Origin: an uncultured Eubacterium sp.
GTDB lineage: Bacteria; Bacillota; Clostridia; Lachnospirales; Lachnospiraceae
DNA: 7,633 nucleotides
NCBI GenBank assembly: GCA_904502145.1
Contig: CAJGDH010000088.1
Coordinates: forward strand, 1-7,633
Direction: 5' to 3'
Shown piece after piece: positions 1 through 5,454 of this stretch. The notes under the pieces were generated by a model, which searched no databases, was not told the origin of the DNA, and saw nothing but the letters and a program-made list of their open reading frames with translations. Every line of letters begins with the position of its first letter. The first letter of the stretch is position 1. The position numbers and the translations under genes are program-made.

Positions 1-2
1 AC

Positions 3-881
3 CCCCAGGTTGTCTTTTCCGAAGTTGCCCTGGGACATGAGAACGGGATAGATATCTGCAGGGACATCAGGGAACATTACCCGGGGACTTCCGCTTTTGT
101 GATCTCCAGCTACCGCAACGTGGATCTCATTGATCAGGCGATGCGGGCAGGACTCAAGAATTATCTGCTCAAACCCATCTCCTGCGGAACCATCTCCCGG
201 ATCTGTGAAAGTGAACATGCCGAGATACCCGAGGAGGATGTACATCTCAAAGCCCTTCTGTCCTCTCTGGTGGACAGGGACTACAAAAAATCCTACGAGG
301 GAGCGAAAGAGTATGTGGAACATCTCTTCGCCGATATTGAACCTTCCCTGCACAGGGAATCTCTGAGCAGGATGATCACCATCCTTCTGAACCAGATCCC
401 GGGGATCGACGGATCCCAGCAGAAATACTATCTGGAGAAGTACAAACTGACATCCAGGATCATCGCCGACAAGACCCTGACCTTCTGCTGGATCATGCAG
501 ATCGTCACGGAAGTCTACCGGCAGATCTGTGTAATGAAGTACTCCCACATGAACAAAGTTCTCCACTATATCGATGAGAACATCAATGAGGATATCTCCC
601 TGGCCTCCTTGTCCCTGCAGGCAGGAGTAAGCAGCGGTTACCTCAGCAGGATATTTAAGAAGTACTACCGGATCAGCGTCGTGGACTACATTCATCTCAG
701 AAAGCTTATGCTGGCCAAGAAATACATGGTTTCCAGCGAGATGAACATATCCGATATCTCCTTCCTGCTGGGTTACAGTGAACCCGGATATTTCTGTAAG
801 ATCTTCAAAAAATACGAAAATATGACACCTTCCGCTTTCTGCCATACCTACGTCTGGAACAACGGGACCGGCGACAGATGA
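3..881 (+). CDS. AraC-type response regulator (YesN-like) with atypical receiver, 5' truncated
   Basis: The 5' end lies outside the window. The frame is open from base 3, giving 292 visible residues, and by comparison with receiver domains about 50 are missing. Visible residues 1-60 match the second half of a CheY-like receiver: an S-E-V-A-L strand end, a V-I-S-S-Y segment with the conserved Ser/Thr (residue 35), and L-L-K-P-I with the conserved Lys (residue 57). The residue at the phosphoacceptor position is Glu 7 (bases 21-23), not Asp, and the usual M-P-G-x-D-G loop reads L-G-H-E-N-G. A helical linker (about 61-180) follows. Residues about 183-284 form an AraC/XylS double helix-turn-helix (D-I-S-L-A-S-L-S and later I-S-D-I-S-F-L-L-G-Y-S-E). 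Members are cytoplasmic DNA-binding regulators, usually paired with a histidine kinase; no kinase is visible here. The GTG at 99 is inside the receiver and is not the start. Family assignment is firm; the target genes are unknown. Confidence 0.9.
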   Translation, partial: PQVVFSEVALGHENGIDICRDIREHYPGTSAFVISSYRNVDLIDQAMRAGLKNYLLKPISCGTISRICESEHAEIPEEDVHLKALLSSLVDRDYKKSYEGAKEYVEHLFADIEPSLHRESLSRMITILLNQIPGIDGSQQKYYLEKYKLTSRIIADKTLTFCWIMQIVTEVYRQICVMKYSHMNKVLHYIDENINEDISLASLSLQAGVSSGYLSRIFKKYYRISVVDYIHLRKLMLAKKYMVSSEMNISDISFLLGYSEPGYFCKIFKKYENMTPSAFCHTYVWNNGTGDR

Positions 882-895
882 AGGCATGTACGGAA

Positions 896-938
896 AGTGC
901 AATAAAAAAAAGGCCTGAGGCCTTTTTTTTATTGCACT
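896..938. terminator. Bidirectional intrinsic terminator
   Basis: A perfect inverted repeat has arms 896-915 and 919-938 (20 bp each) around a 3-nt TGA loop. The core is GGCC-TGA-GGCC, flanked by eight A on the left and eight T on the right, so each strand shows a GC hairpin followed by a U tract. It lies between the convergent ends of the response regulator (stop at 881) and the TPR-DUF4037 gene (stop at 947) and can serve both. A short second dyad (942-954, GGGCTT-T-AAGCCC) overlaps the TPR gene's stop codon. Confidence 0.93.
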
Positions 939-946
939 CCCGGGCT

Positions 947-2848
947 TTAAGCCCATGGGTTGGAATTCCTTAACTGTTCATCTTCAATACGTTTCATGAT
1001 CTCCGGGCCGTGATCCAGGAGGAAATCGCTCGTGGATGATGTGAGTCCCCTGCTTTTCAGGATACCGATCAGTTTTTTGCACAGTCCTTCGATCTCGAAG
1101 ATCACATGGTTGGGATCTTCCTTATAGTCCAGCAGGACGATCTTCTCCATCGTCTCGTGGGTGTATATGCCGAGAAGAGGAAGGCGTTTAAGTCCCTCGT
1201 GCTCCCATTTATAATAGGGCATATAGACCTTGTTCAGAAGATAGATGATCTGCGAGTACTCCTGAATGAACTGATCCAGGGCGTGGTGTGCCGCCACATA
1301 CTGGTTTCTCTGCAGTGATCTGGGGAAATTATACTGTCCGCTCTGGGCGACCTGCATGCAGGCTGCCGCGATCTTTTTCAGCTGGACATCCCTCGGGTAA
1401 TGCTTGAGGAAACCTTTCCGGATGGCACTGAATGTTCCCAGATTATCCATGAAGACTTTGCCGTTGGTGGCTGTGGAGAGAGGATAGTCCTTCATCTGCA
1501 GCCAGATCCGGTTGTCTGTGGGGACCTCATGGATGGAGAGGAATTTATCATAGAAATCTTCGATGGTAAAGAGGCCGATCCGCCCTCCGCCGTAGGTTGA
1601 AGTATTTCTTTCCCCGAAACCGGCAAATGAAGTGGGAAGCCTGTCCACCAGAGCCCTGAGTTTTTTCCCGTAAACGGGGACATCCTCCGCCGGCACATAG
1701 ATCTGGAAGGCCGGTCCGAAGTCGTGATCCCTGGAGATCATGTCGTCGAAACCATAGCATTCGGAGCCTTCACCCACCAACCCTGCAGCCATTCTGGGCA
1801 GGTATTCCGGCAGCTGTTTCTTAAGTTCCGGATAGCACACTTCAAAGAAATAGGCCTCGGCGATCTCAAGCCCCTTGCTTTGTTCGGTGATCTTACGGGT
1901 CTTCCCTGCCTGGGGAGCCTTGTCTGCGCATTCCTCATCGAAAGGTTTCTCCATCATCAGCTTTTCGTAAGTAGGCTGTGCACACTCCGTCTGGGCAGCG
2001 CCGACAGCCTGGACGCAGGATTCTTCCTTCTTCCGGTCGAGTATCCTGCAGACATTGGTATAATTATTCATGCTGTTTATATAGCTTTCACTTTTTGTTC
2101 CCAGTTTTTCCCTGCTGATCCTTACCCCTACGGCAAAACATTCTTTAGCCTCTTCATACCTTTTCTCCTCGTAATAGAAGGTACCCAGATTGTTGATGGC
2201 AGCGGCGTAGAATACCGGTGCCCGTTCAATATATCTGCTGAATATATCGATGGCCGTCTTCAGGGTCTCTATGGCCTGGTCCCTCTGTCCCAGATGACGG
2301 AAGGGTTCCACCAGATTGTTCAGTGTTACCGCATAAAGGATCTCCTTTTCCGGATCATCCTTCAGGATATCCAGGGAGATCTTATGCATGATGATACTCT
2401 CTTCATACCGGCCCACATCCTGGTAGAGCAGGCCGAGATTGTTGCACAGTCCCGCATAGAGGAAAGACGATTTCCCGATGGTGTGTTCGTAGATCTCTTT
2501 TGCCTGAAGGAAGAGATTCTCACTGTCCCCGAAATGTTTCATCATCCGCAGAAGATTGGCCAGGTTGACCAGGGAGGAGGCAAAGTCCGGATGGTTGACT
2601 CCCCGCAAACTCCTGGAGATCTGTATGGCTTTCTGAAGGACAGGGACGGCTTCCTCATATCTTCCAAGATTCCGCAGAACCCCGCCGTACTCTGTGTAGA
2701 GCATCAGCGTCTCTTCATGGTTCTCCCCGTAGATATCCAGGGAGAGACTGATGGCTTCCTTCAGGACATCCGCCATCTTCAGAAGGTCGTCTTTTCTGTG
2801 GCATTCCTGCATTTGTCTGTGATATTCCAGTAACCTTGGGTCCAACAT
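947..2848 (-). CDS. TPR protein with C-terminal DUF4037 (nucleotidyltransferase-like) domain
   Basis: The protein has 633 residues from ATG 2848. An in-frame GTG at 2857 would add three. ATG is preferred because AAAGGTG lies 6 nt before it. Residues about 15-275 are TPR repeats of the kinesin-light-chain/NB-ARC-associated type, with recurrent N-N-L-G-x-x-Y and G-R-Y-E-E-A signatures. Residues about 276-325 are a polar, Cys-containing linker. Residues about 326-633 match DUF4037: G-E-G-S-E-C-Y-G-F-D-D followed by S-R-D-H-D-F-G-P (GS at 361-362, DHD at 374-376), and later L-L-N-K-V-Y-M-P-Y-Y-K-W (about 537-548). The GS-x11-DxD spacing matches the metal-binding core of the polymerase-beta-like nucleotidyltransferase superfamily, so transfer of a nucleotide to a protein, RNA or small molecule is plausible. 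The substrate is unknown. No signal peptide or membrane segment is seen. The gene lies 22 nt downstream of the recombinase-like gene, so the two are probably co-transcribed. Confidence 0.88.
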   Translation of the reverse strand: MLDPRLLEYHRQMQECHRKDDLLKMADVLKEAISLSLDIYGENHEETLMLYTEYGGVLRNLGRYEEAVPVLQKAIQISRSLRGVNHPDFASSLVNLANLLRMMKHFGDSENLFLQAKEIYEHTIGKSSFLYAGLCNNLGLLYQDVGRYEESIIMHKISLDILKDDPEKEILYAVTLNNLVEPFRHLGQRDQAIETLKTAIDIFSRYIERAPVFYAAAINNLGTFYYEEKRYEEAKECFAVGVRISREKLGTKSESYINSMNNYTNVCRILDRKKEESCVQAVGAAQTECAQPTYEKLMMEKPFDEECADKAPQAGKTRKITEQSKGLEIAEAYFFEVCYPELKKQLPEYLPRMAAGLVGEGSECYGFDDMISRDHDFGPAFQIYVPAEDVPVYGKKLRALVDRLPTSFAGFGERNTSTYGGGRIGLFTIEDFYDKFLSIHEVPTDNRIWLQMKDYPLSTATNGKVFMDNLGTFSAIRKGFLKHYPRDVQLKKIAAACMQVAQSGQYNFPRSLQRNQYVAAHHALDQFIQEYSQIIYLLNKVYMPYYKWEHEGLKRLPLLGIYTHETMEKIVLLDYKEDPNHVIFEIEGLCKKLIGILKSRGLTSSTSDFLLDHGPEIMKRIEDEQLRNSNPWA

Positions 2849-2854
2849 ATCGAT

Positions 2855-2861
2855 CACCTTT
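2855..2861 (-). promoter_or_regulatory. Ribosome binding site deciding the TPR-DUF4037 start
   Basis: On the minus strand AAAGGTG is followed by six bases and ATG 2848. The alternative GTG start at 2857 overlaps this site and would rely on a weaker GGAAG further upstream. This favours the shorter protein. Confidence 0.55.
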
Positions 2862-2870
2862 ATCTTCCGA

Positions 2871-3287
2871 TTATTTCTGCTGTTCCTGCTGGGCTGCCCT
2901 TTTCACCAGTGCCCTGTCCAGCACCTCCATGGCCCGCTTTCCTTCTTTGATGGTCAGGAGCTCAACCCCGTGGGCTCTCATCCTCGCATAGGTGTTGAGA
3001 ACCAGGTTCACATCATTGGAGATCTTGTCCAGACGGACAACGATGACTGCATCCAGCCTGTCTTCCTCCACATCCTTCATCAATCTCCTGTATCCGGGAC
3101 GATCAAGATTATCCGGCGGATAATCCCCCAGATCCGTATAATTCACATACTCGTGGTCCGCCCCGTAGATCGCTTCCGCACGGTTCTTGCAGGCCATCCC
3201 GTCCTTGACCATCCCCTTGACATAGGTCTGGGAACAGACGGGACATCCGCCTCTGAGATGCTGATGGTTGTATATTCCGATTCTCAT
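2871..3287 (-). CDS. Degenerate serine-recombinase-fold protein, likely non-catalytic
   Basis: The protein has 138 residues. ATG 3287 is chosen because AAGAAGG lies 6 nt upstream; an in-frame extension to 3383 lacks such a site. Comparison from memory with gamma-delta resolvase shows the resolvase N-terminal fold: M-R-I-G-I-Y at the start, Y-T-D-L-G-D around 50-55, D-R-P-G (62-65), D-A-V-I-V-V-R-L-D-K-I-S (79-90), and a strand H-G-V-E-L-L-T-I (106-113). The catalytic set is altered: Arg8 and Ser10 of resolvase are His8 and His10 here, and the LDRxxR motif reads L-D-K-I-S-N (Arg to Lys88, Arg to Asn91). The protein ends soon after the catalytic fold in a Gln-rich tail, with no DNA-binding domain. 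A C-P-V-C pair (15, 18) and Cys33 sit where recombinases have none. It is first in the operon with TPR-DUF4037. A structural or regulatory role is likelier than recombination; this is inference. Confidence 0.78.
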   Translation of the reverse strand: MRIGIYNHQHLRGGCPVCSQTYVKGMVKDGMACKNRAEAIYGADHEYVNYTDLGDYPPDNLDRPGYRRLMKDVEEDRLDAVIVVRLDKISNDVNLVLNTYARMRAHGVELLTIKEGKRAMEVLDRALVKRAAQQEQQK

Positions 3288-3293
3288 AGGATA

Positions 3294-3300
3294 CCTTCTT
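3294..3300 (-). promoter_or_regulatory. Ribosome binding site of the recombinase-like gene
   Basis: AAGAAGG on the minus strand ends 6 nt before ATG 3287. It fixes the start inside a longer open frame that reaches 3383. Confidence 0.6.
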
Positions 3301-3387
3301 TCTGTAATTTGTGCCGGTTCGGTCAGTCCTCCGGTGTCTTTTACTGCAGCCCCGGCATGCGGTAAAATGCCAGGGTAATCCATTTAT

Positions 3388-3396
3388 ATTTTACCA
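3388..3396 (-). promoter_or_regulatory. Possible extended -10 for the minus-strand operon
   Basis: The minus strand reads TGG-TAAAAT, an extended -10 element about 95 nt upstream of the recombinase-like start codon. No good -35 is seen at 17 nt. The element overlaps the right arm of the GGTAAAAT/ATTTTACC dyad, so a protein bound there would block it. Confidence 0.35.
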
Positions 3397-3529
3397 AATC
3401 TCCCTTTTCTTTTATGGTAAGATACCAGTACGGAAATTGGAAATATCCATAATGCCGGAAAGGCTGTTTCGCGGGTTCACAATTTCCAAAGAATCGTGTG
3501 GTTATGTCAAACCGGGATCCGCGAAAAAA

Positions 3530-3538
3530 TGGTATGAT
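3530..3538 (+). promoter_or_regulatory. Possible extended -10 for the DUF4125 gene
   Basis: The sequence TGG-TATGAT is an extended -10 match about 85 nt before the DUF4125 start. No clear -35 is present at normal spacing. It lies just downstream of the CCGCGAAA half of an inverted repeat (3519-3526). Confidence 0.4.
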
Positions 3539-3608
3539 TAGAACATGATGAGGTAGTATGTGCTCCTGCTTCGGGCATATCTTTTTTGAAGAAAACAATA
3601 ATGATCAC

Positions 3609-3615
3609 AGGGGGG
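3609..3615 (+). promoter_or_regulatory. Ribosome binding site of the DUF4125 gene
   Basis: AGGGGGG is followed by six bases and ATG 3622. This favours ATG 3622 over the in-frame TTG at 3586 or ATG at 3601, neither of which has a comparable site. Confidence 0.65.
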
Positions 3616-3621
3616 TTATCG

Positions 3622-4224
3622 ATGGACAGAGGACAGTATGAGAAGATGGTCGTATCTCTGGAATGGGAGATGTTTCAACAGGTAAAAGGGATCAACGGAA
3701 GGGCCAGCTGCCAGGATAATCTGCCGACGTTTGTCATCATGAGGACCAGCCAGTTCGAGAGCTGGGATCTTGCCGTGGTAAAGAGCTACCTGCGGGATCT
3801 TGTGGAGGCAAAACAGAATGAGAGGAACCTGGTGATGGAGAAGTATGCCTACATGATGGAGGAGACGGATCCCAAGTATTTCGCCAGGATAAAACACCTG
3901 CTTCCCGCGGTGACGGACAGAGCAAAACTTCTTGTGGACCAGATCCTTGAATACTATGAAGCATGGGTGATCGAATTTGCCACCAGTTATCCCAATATCC
4001 GGAAAAACGGCCGCACCATGGACGGGGCCGTGATCGGCGGCAGGGCAAGCCTCATGAATTATCTGAAATGTGAGCTCTACACCTATTCGGAGACTACCCT
4101 TGCCTTATATCTGGACAGTATCCTGAACAATAAAGAGCTGAACAGGTACTGGCTCAGCATGGAGAAGATGGCCCAGGCCTATGGCTACAAGTCCCTGGAT
4201 GAGGCGGAAAACGACCTGAAGTAA
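3622..4224 (+). CDS. DUF4125 family protein
   Basis: This is a 200-residue soluble protein, the usual size for the family as I recall it. It shows the family's recognisable blocks: N-G-R-A-S-C-Q-D-N (25-33), T-F-V-I-M-R-T-S-Q-F-E-S-W (36-48), N-L-V-M-E-K-Y-A-Y-M-M-E-E-T-D-P (69-84), W-V-I-E-F-A-T-S-Y-P (115-124) and E-L-Y-T-Y-S-E-T-T-L (151-160). The protein appears almost entirely helical, with no signal peptide or membrane segment. The molecular function of DUF4125 is not known to me. The many invariant polar and aromatic residues (Arg, Gln, Trp, Glu, Tyr) suggest a ligand-binding or enzymatic site rather than a pure scaffold. It is divergent from the TPR-DUF4037 operon, with which it may share a control region. 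No HEPN-type R-x4-6-H motif was found, so a HEPN/MNT toxin-antitoxin reading is not supported by motif. Confidence 0.87.
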   Translation: MDRGQYEKMVVSLEWEMFQQVKGINGRASCQDNLPTFVIMRTSQFESWDLAVVKSYLRDLVEAKQNERNLVMEKYAYMMEETDPKYFARIKHLLPAVTDRAKLLVDQILEYYEAWVIEFATSYPNIRKNGRTMDGAVIGGRASLMNYLKCELYTYSETTLALYLDSILNNKELNRYWLSMEKMAQAYGYKSLDEAENDLK

Positions 4225-4263
4225 CACCGGAAGATGAACCGGCCCAATCCCGCCGGGACCCTA

Positions 4264-4292
4264 TTGATTTCATCGGCTATTTTCTGTATAAT
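4264..4292 (+). promoter_or_regulatory. Strong SigA promoter upstream of the YitT-family gene
   Basis: TTGATT (4264-4269), a 17-bp spacer and a perfect TATAAT (4287-4292) predict transcription starting near 4299. That is about 165 nt before the YitT-family start codon, leaving a long leader that contains the 4331-4395 hairpin. Confidence 0.82.
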
Positions 4293-4330
4293 AGATACGG
4301 AATACAAGAGTGTACGATTTCAGTAAGGTT

Positions 4331-4395
4331 TGAGCAATAAATTGAACGTATGCATATTATAGAGATATAGTATGCATGCGTTTTTTTATTGTTCA
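4331..4395 (+). terminator. Long GAGA-capped hairpin with U tract: leader attenuator or small-RNA terminator
   Basis: The inner stem pairs 4346-4361 with 4366-4381 (16 bp including two G-U wobbles) around a GAGA tetraloop (4362-4365), followed directly by the U run within 4381-4387. An outer stem pairs about 4331-4341 with 4385-4395, bringing an A-rich left flank against the U tract. This has the form of an intrinsic terminator for plus-strand transcription. It lies downstream of the 4264-4292 promoter, so it would end that transcript at about 90 nt unless antitermination occurs. Termination of read-through from the DUF4125 gene is also possible. Confidence 0.72.
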
Positions 4396-4453
4396 GTCTT
4401 CCTTTGATCTCCTTGCGGAGAACGACAGTTTTTGTACATCCGATGAATGCAAC

Positions 4454-4459
4454 AGGAGG
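4454..4459 (+). promoter_or_regulatory. Ribosome binding site of the YitT-family gene
   Basis: A perfect AGGAGG lies 7 nt before ATG 4467. An in-frame GTG at 4464 is closer and less likely. The open frame extends upstream to 4389 without a better start. Confidence 0.75.
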
Positions 4460-4466
4460 ACGCGTG

Positions 4467-5336
4467 ATGAAGAAATACATTAACCGGACGGTGATGACGG
4501 ATATCGGTTTTGAGATTGTGGGAAATATACTGCTGGCCGCGGCAACCTATAATGTGGCAGCTGCACAGGGATTCCCCCTGAGCGGGTTCAACGGGATCGC
4601 CATGGTCTTTTACCGGCTCTTCCACATGCCCATCGGTATGACCGTCCTGGTACTCAACATCCTGCCTGCCCTGCTCTGCATGAAGGTGATCGGGAAGGAT
4701 TTTGTCCTGAAAACCCTCAGGTGCATGGTGATCGCCACCATCCTGATCGACCGGATCGCCCCCCTGTTCCCCGTTTATACCGGGGACAGGATGATTGCCG
4801 CCATCGTCACCGGAGTCCTCTATGGTCTGGGTTTCGCCATGATCTATTCGAGAGGGTCCTCCACCGGCGGGGTGGATTTCCTTCTGATCCTGATCAAATC
4901 CTATTTTCCGCATATCAAGACAGGTTTCATCACCTTCGCCCTGGATTTCGGCGTGGTGGTGGGTACCGGCCTGATCTTCAAGGATATCGACGGGATTTTC
5001 CTGGGGATCCTGATCAATTATATCCTGGCCACCGTGATCGACAGGACCATCAGCGGTCTCAATTCCGGAAATGTGGCCCTGATCGTCACCAACCGGAGTG
5101 AAGAGATCGTGAAATGGATCCGGGACGTGGCCGAGAGAGGGTGTACCATCTTTGAGGCCCGGGGAGGATACCGGGGAGACCGTCGTGATGTGGTGCTGGT
5201 AGCCGGAACAAACCGTGATATCTACCAGGTCAGGAAGGATGTCAGGGAGATCGACCCGGATTCCTTCGTGATCATCGTCCCTTCCAATGCCGTGGACGGT
5301 GAAGGGTTCAAGATGACCAGGATCGCCGGAGAATAA
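4467..5336 (+). CDS. YitT family membrane protein (YitT/DUF161 + DUF2179)
   Basis: This 289-residue protein has the length typical of YitT proteins. The N-terminal two thirds hold about five to six hydrophobic segments (roughly 10-30, 55-75, 84-100, 108-127, 151-171 and 174-195). The family hallmark G-S-S-T-G-G-V-D lies at 130-137, and an early G-F-P-L-S-G-F-N-G-I-A segment at 35-45. The C-terminal part (about 203-285) is a cytosolic DUF2179-type ferredoxin-like domain, with A-L-I-V-T-N-R at 204-210, G-C-T-I-F-E-A-R-G-G-Y at 225-235, and D-P-D-S-F-V-I-I at 263-270. Members sit in the cytoplasmic membrane; their transported substrate or role is poorly defined. The gene is preceded by its own strong promoter and a hairpin-bearing leader, so expression may be controlled after initiation. 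Flanking spacers with separate promoters suggest it is monocistronic. Confidence 0.92.
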   Translation: MKKYINRTVMTDIGFEIVGNILLAAATYNVAAAQGFPLSGFNGIAMVFYRLFHMPIGMTVLVLNILPALLCMKVIGKDFVLKTLRCMVIATILIDRIAPLFPVYTGDRMIAAIVTGVLYGLGFAMIYSRGSSTGGVDFLLILIKSYFPHIKTGFITFALDFGVVVGTGLIFKDIDGIFLGILINYILATVIDRTISGLNSGNVALIVTNRSEEIVKWIRDVAERGCTIFEARGGYRGDRRDVVLVAGTNRDIYQVRKDVREIDPDSFVIIVPSNAVDGEGFKMTRIAGE

Positions 5337-5342
5337 AACTTG

Positions 5343-5385
5343 TCTTGACTCTTCGGAAAGGATTCTCTTGACTCTTCGGAAAGGA
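5343..5385 (+). repeat. Tandem direct repeat, 23-bp period, carrying duplicated -35 boxes
   Basis: Two exact 20-bp copies (5343-5362 and 5366-5385), both beginning TCTTGACTCTTCGG, are offset by 23 bp. Each contains TTGACT. Only the second TTGACT is correctly spaced from a -10 box. The repeat begins 7 bp after the YitT-family stop codon. Confidence 0.95.
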
Positions 5386-5396
5386 ACAGATAGAAT
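5368..5396 (+). promoter_or_regulatory. SigA promoter for pepT
   Basis: TTGACT (5368-5373), a 17-bp spacer and TAGAAT (5391-5396) give one mismatch from consensus in each hexamer. The predicted start is near 5403, leaving a leader of about 50 nt before the pepT start. The upstream repeat copy places a second TTGACT at 5345-5350. Confidence 0.78.
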
Positions 5397-5454
5397 AGAC
5401 GTCGAGTGCGATTTTATAATAATTGCTTATTAATGATGAATGGAGAAAATGGAA

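Larger units (their letters stand above)
3288..3621. other. Divergent intergenic control region
   Basis: These 334 bases hold no convincing gene. They separate the minus-strand recombinase-like/TPR-DUF4037 operon from the plus-strand DUF4125 gene, so both promoters must lie here unless transcription reads in. Three inverted repeats are visible. GGTAAAAT (3361-3368) pairs with ATTTTACC (3388-3395). TTGGAAAT (3437-3444) pairs with ATTTCCAA (3482-3489). TTTCGCGG (3467-3474) pairs with CCGCGAAA (3519-3526). They could be operator half-sites for a shared regulator, although 8-bp matches in AT-rich DNA can arise by chance. Confidence 0.6.

Noticed and set aside
1724..2833. Open reading frame of 369 codons on the plus strand opposite the TPR gene
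   Set aside because: It lies wholly antisense to the TPR repeats, has no ribosome binding site, and its translation shows no family signature. It is a frame shadow of a well-supported gene.
2871..3287. Active mobile-element integrase or resolvase
   Set aside because: The catalytic Ser and Arg positions are substituted, there is no DNA-binding domain, and no att-like repeats or element boundaries flank it.
3288..3383. N-terminal extension of the recombinase-like protein up to 3383
   Set aside because: The extra 32 residues would precede the M-R-I-G-I-Y start that aligns with resolvases, and ATG 3287 has the well-placed AAGAAGG site.
3622..4224. DUF4125 protein as a HEPN-type toxin partnered with a nucleotidyltransferase antitoxin
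   Set aside because: No R-x4-6-H motif is present, the genes are divergent rather than overlapping, and the TPR-DUF4037 protein is far larger than MNT antitoxins.
4299..4466. Known riboswitch or T-box leader
   Set aside because: I looked for a T-box specifier/antiterminator pattern and for familiar riboswitch cores and recognised none; only the hairpin and a short TCTCC-TTGC-GGAGA stem (4408-4421) stand out.
4386..4913. Minus-strand frame of 175 codons over the YitT leader and gene start
   Set aside because: Its composition (rich in Asp, Gly and His) is typical of a reverse reading of a membrane protein gene, and it would run through the terminator-like hairpin.
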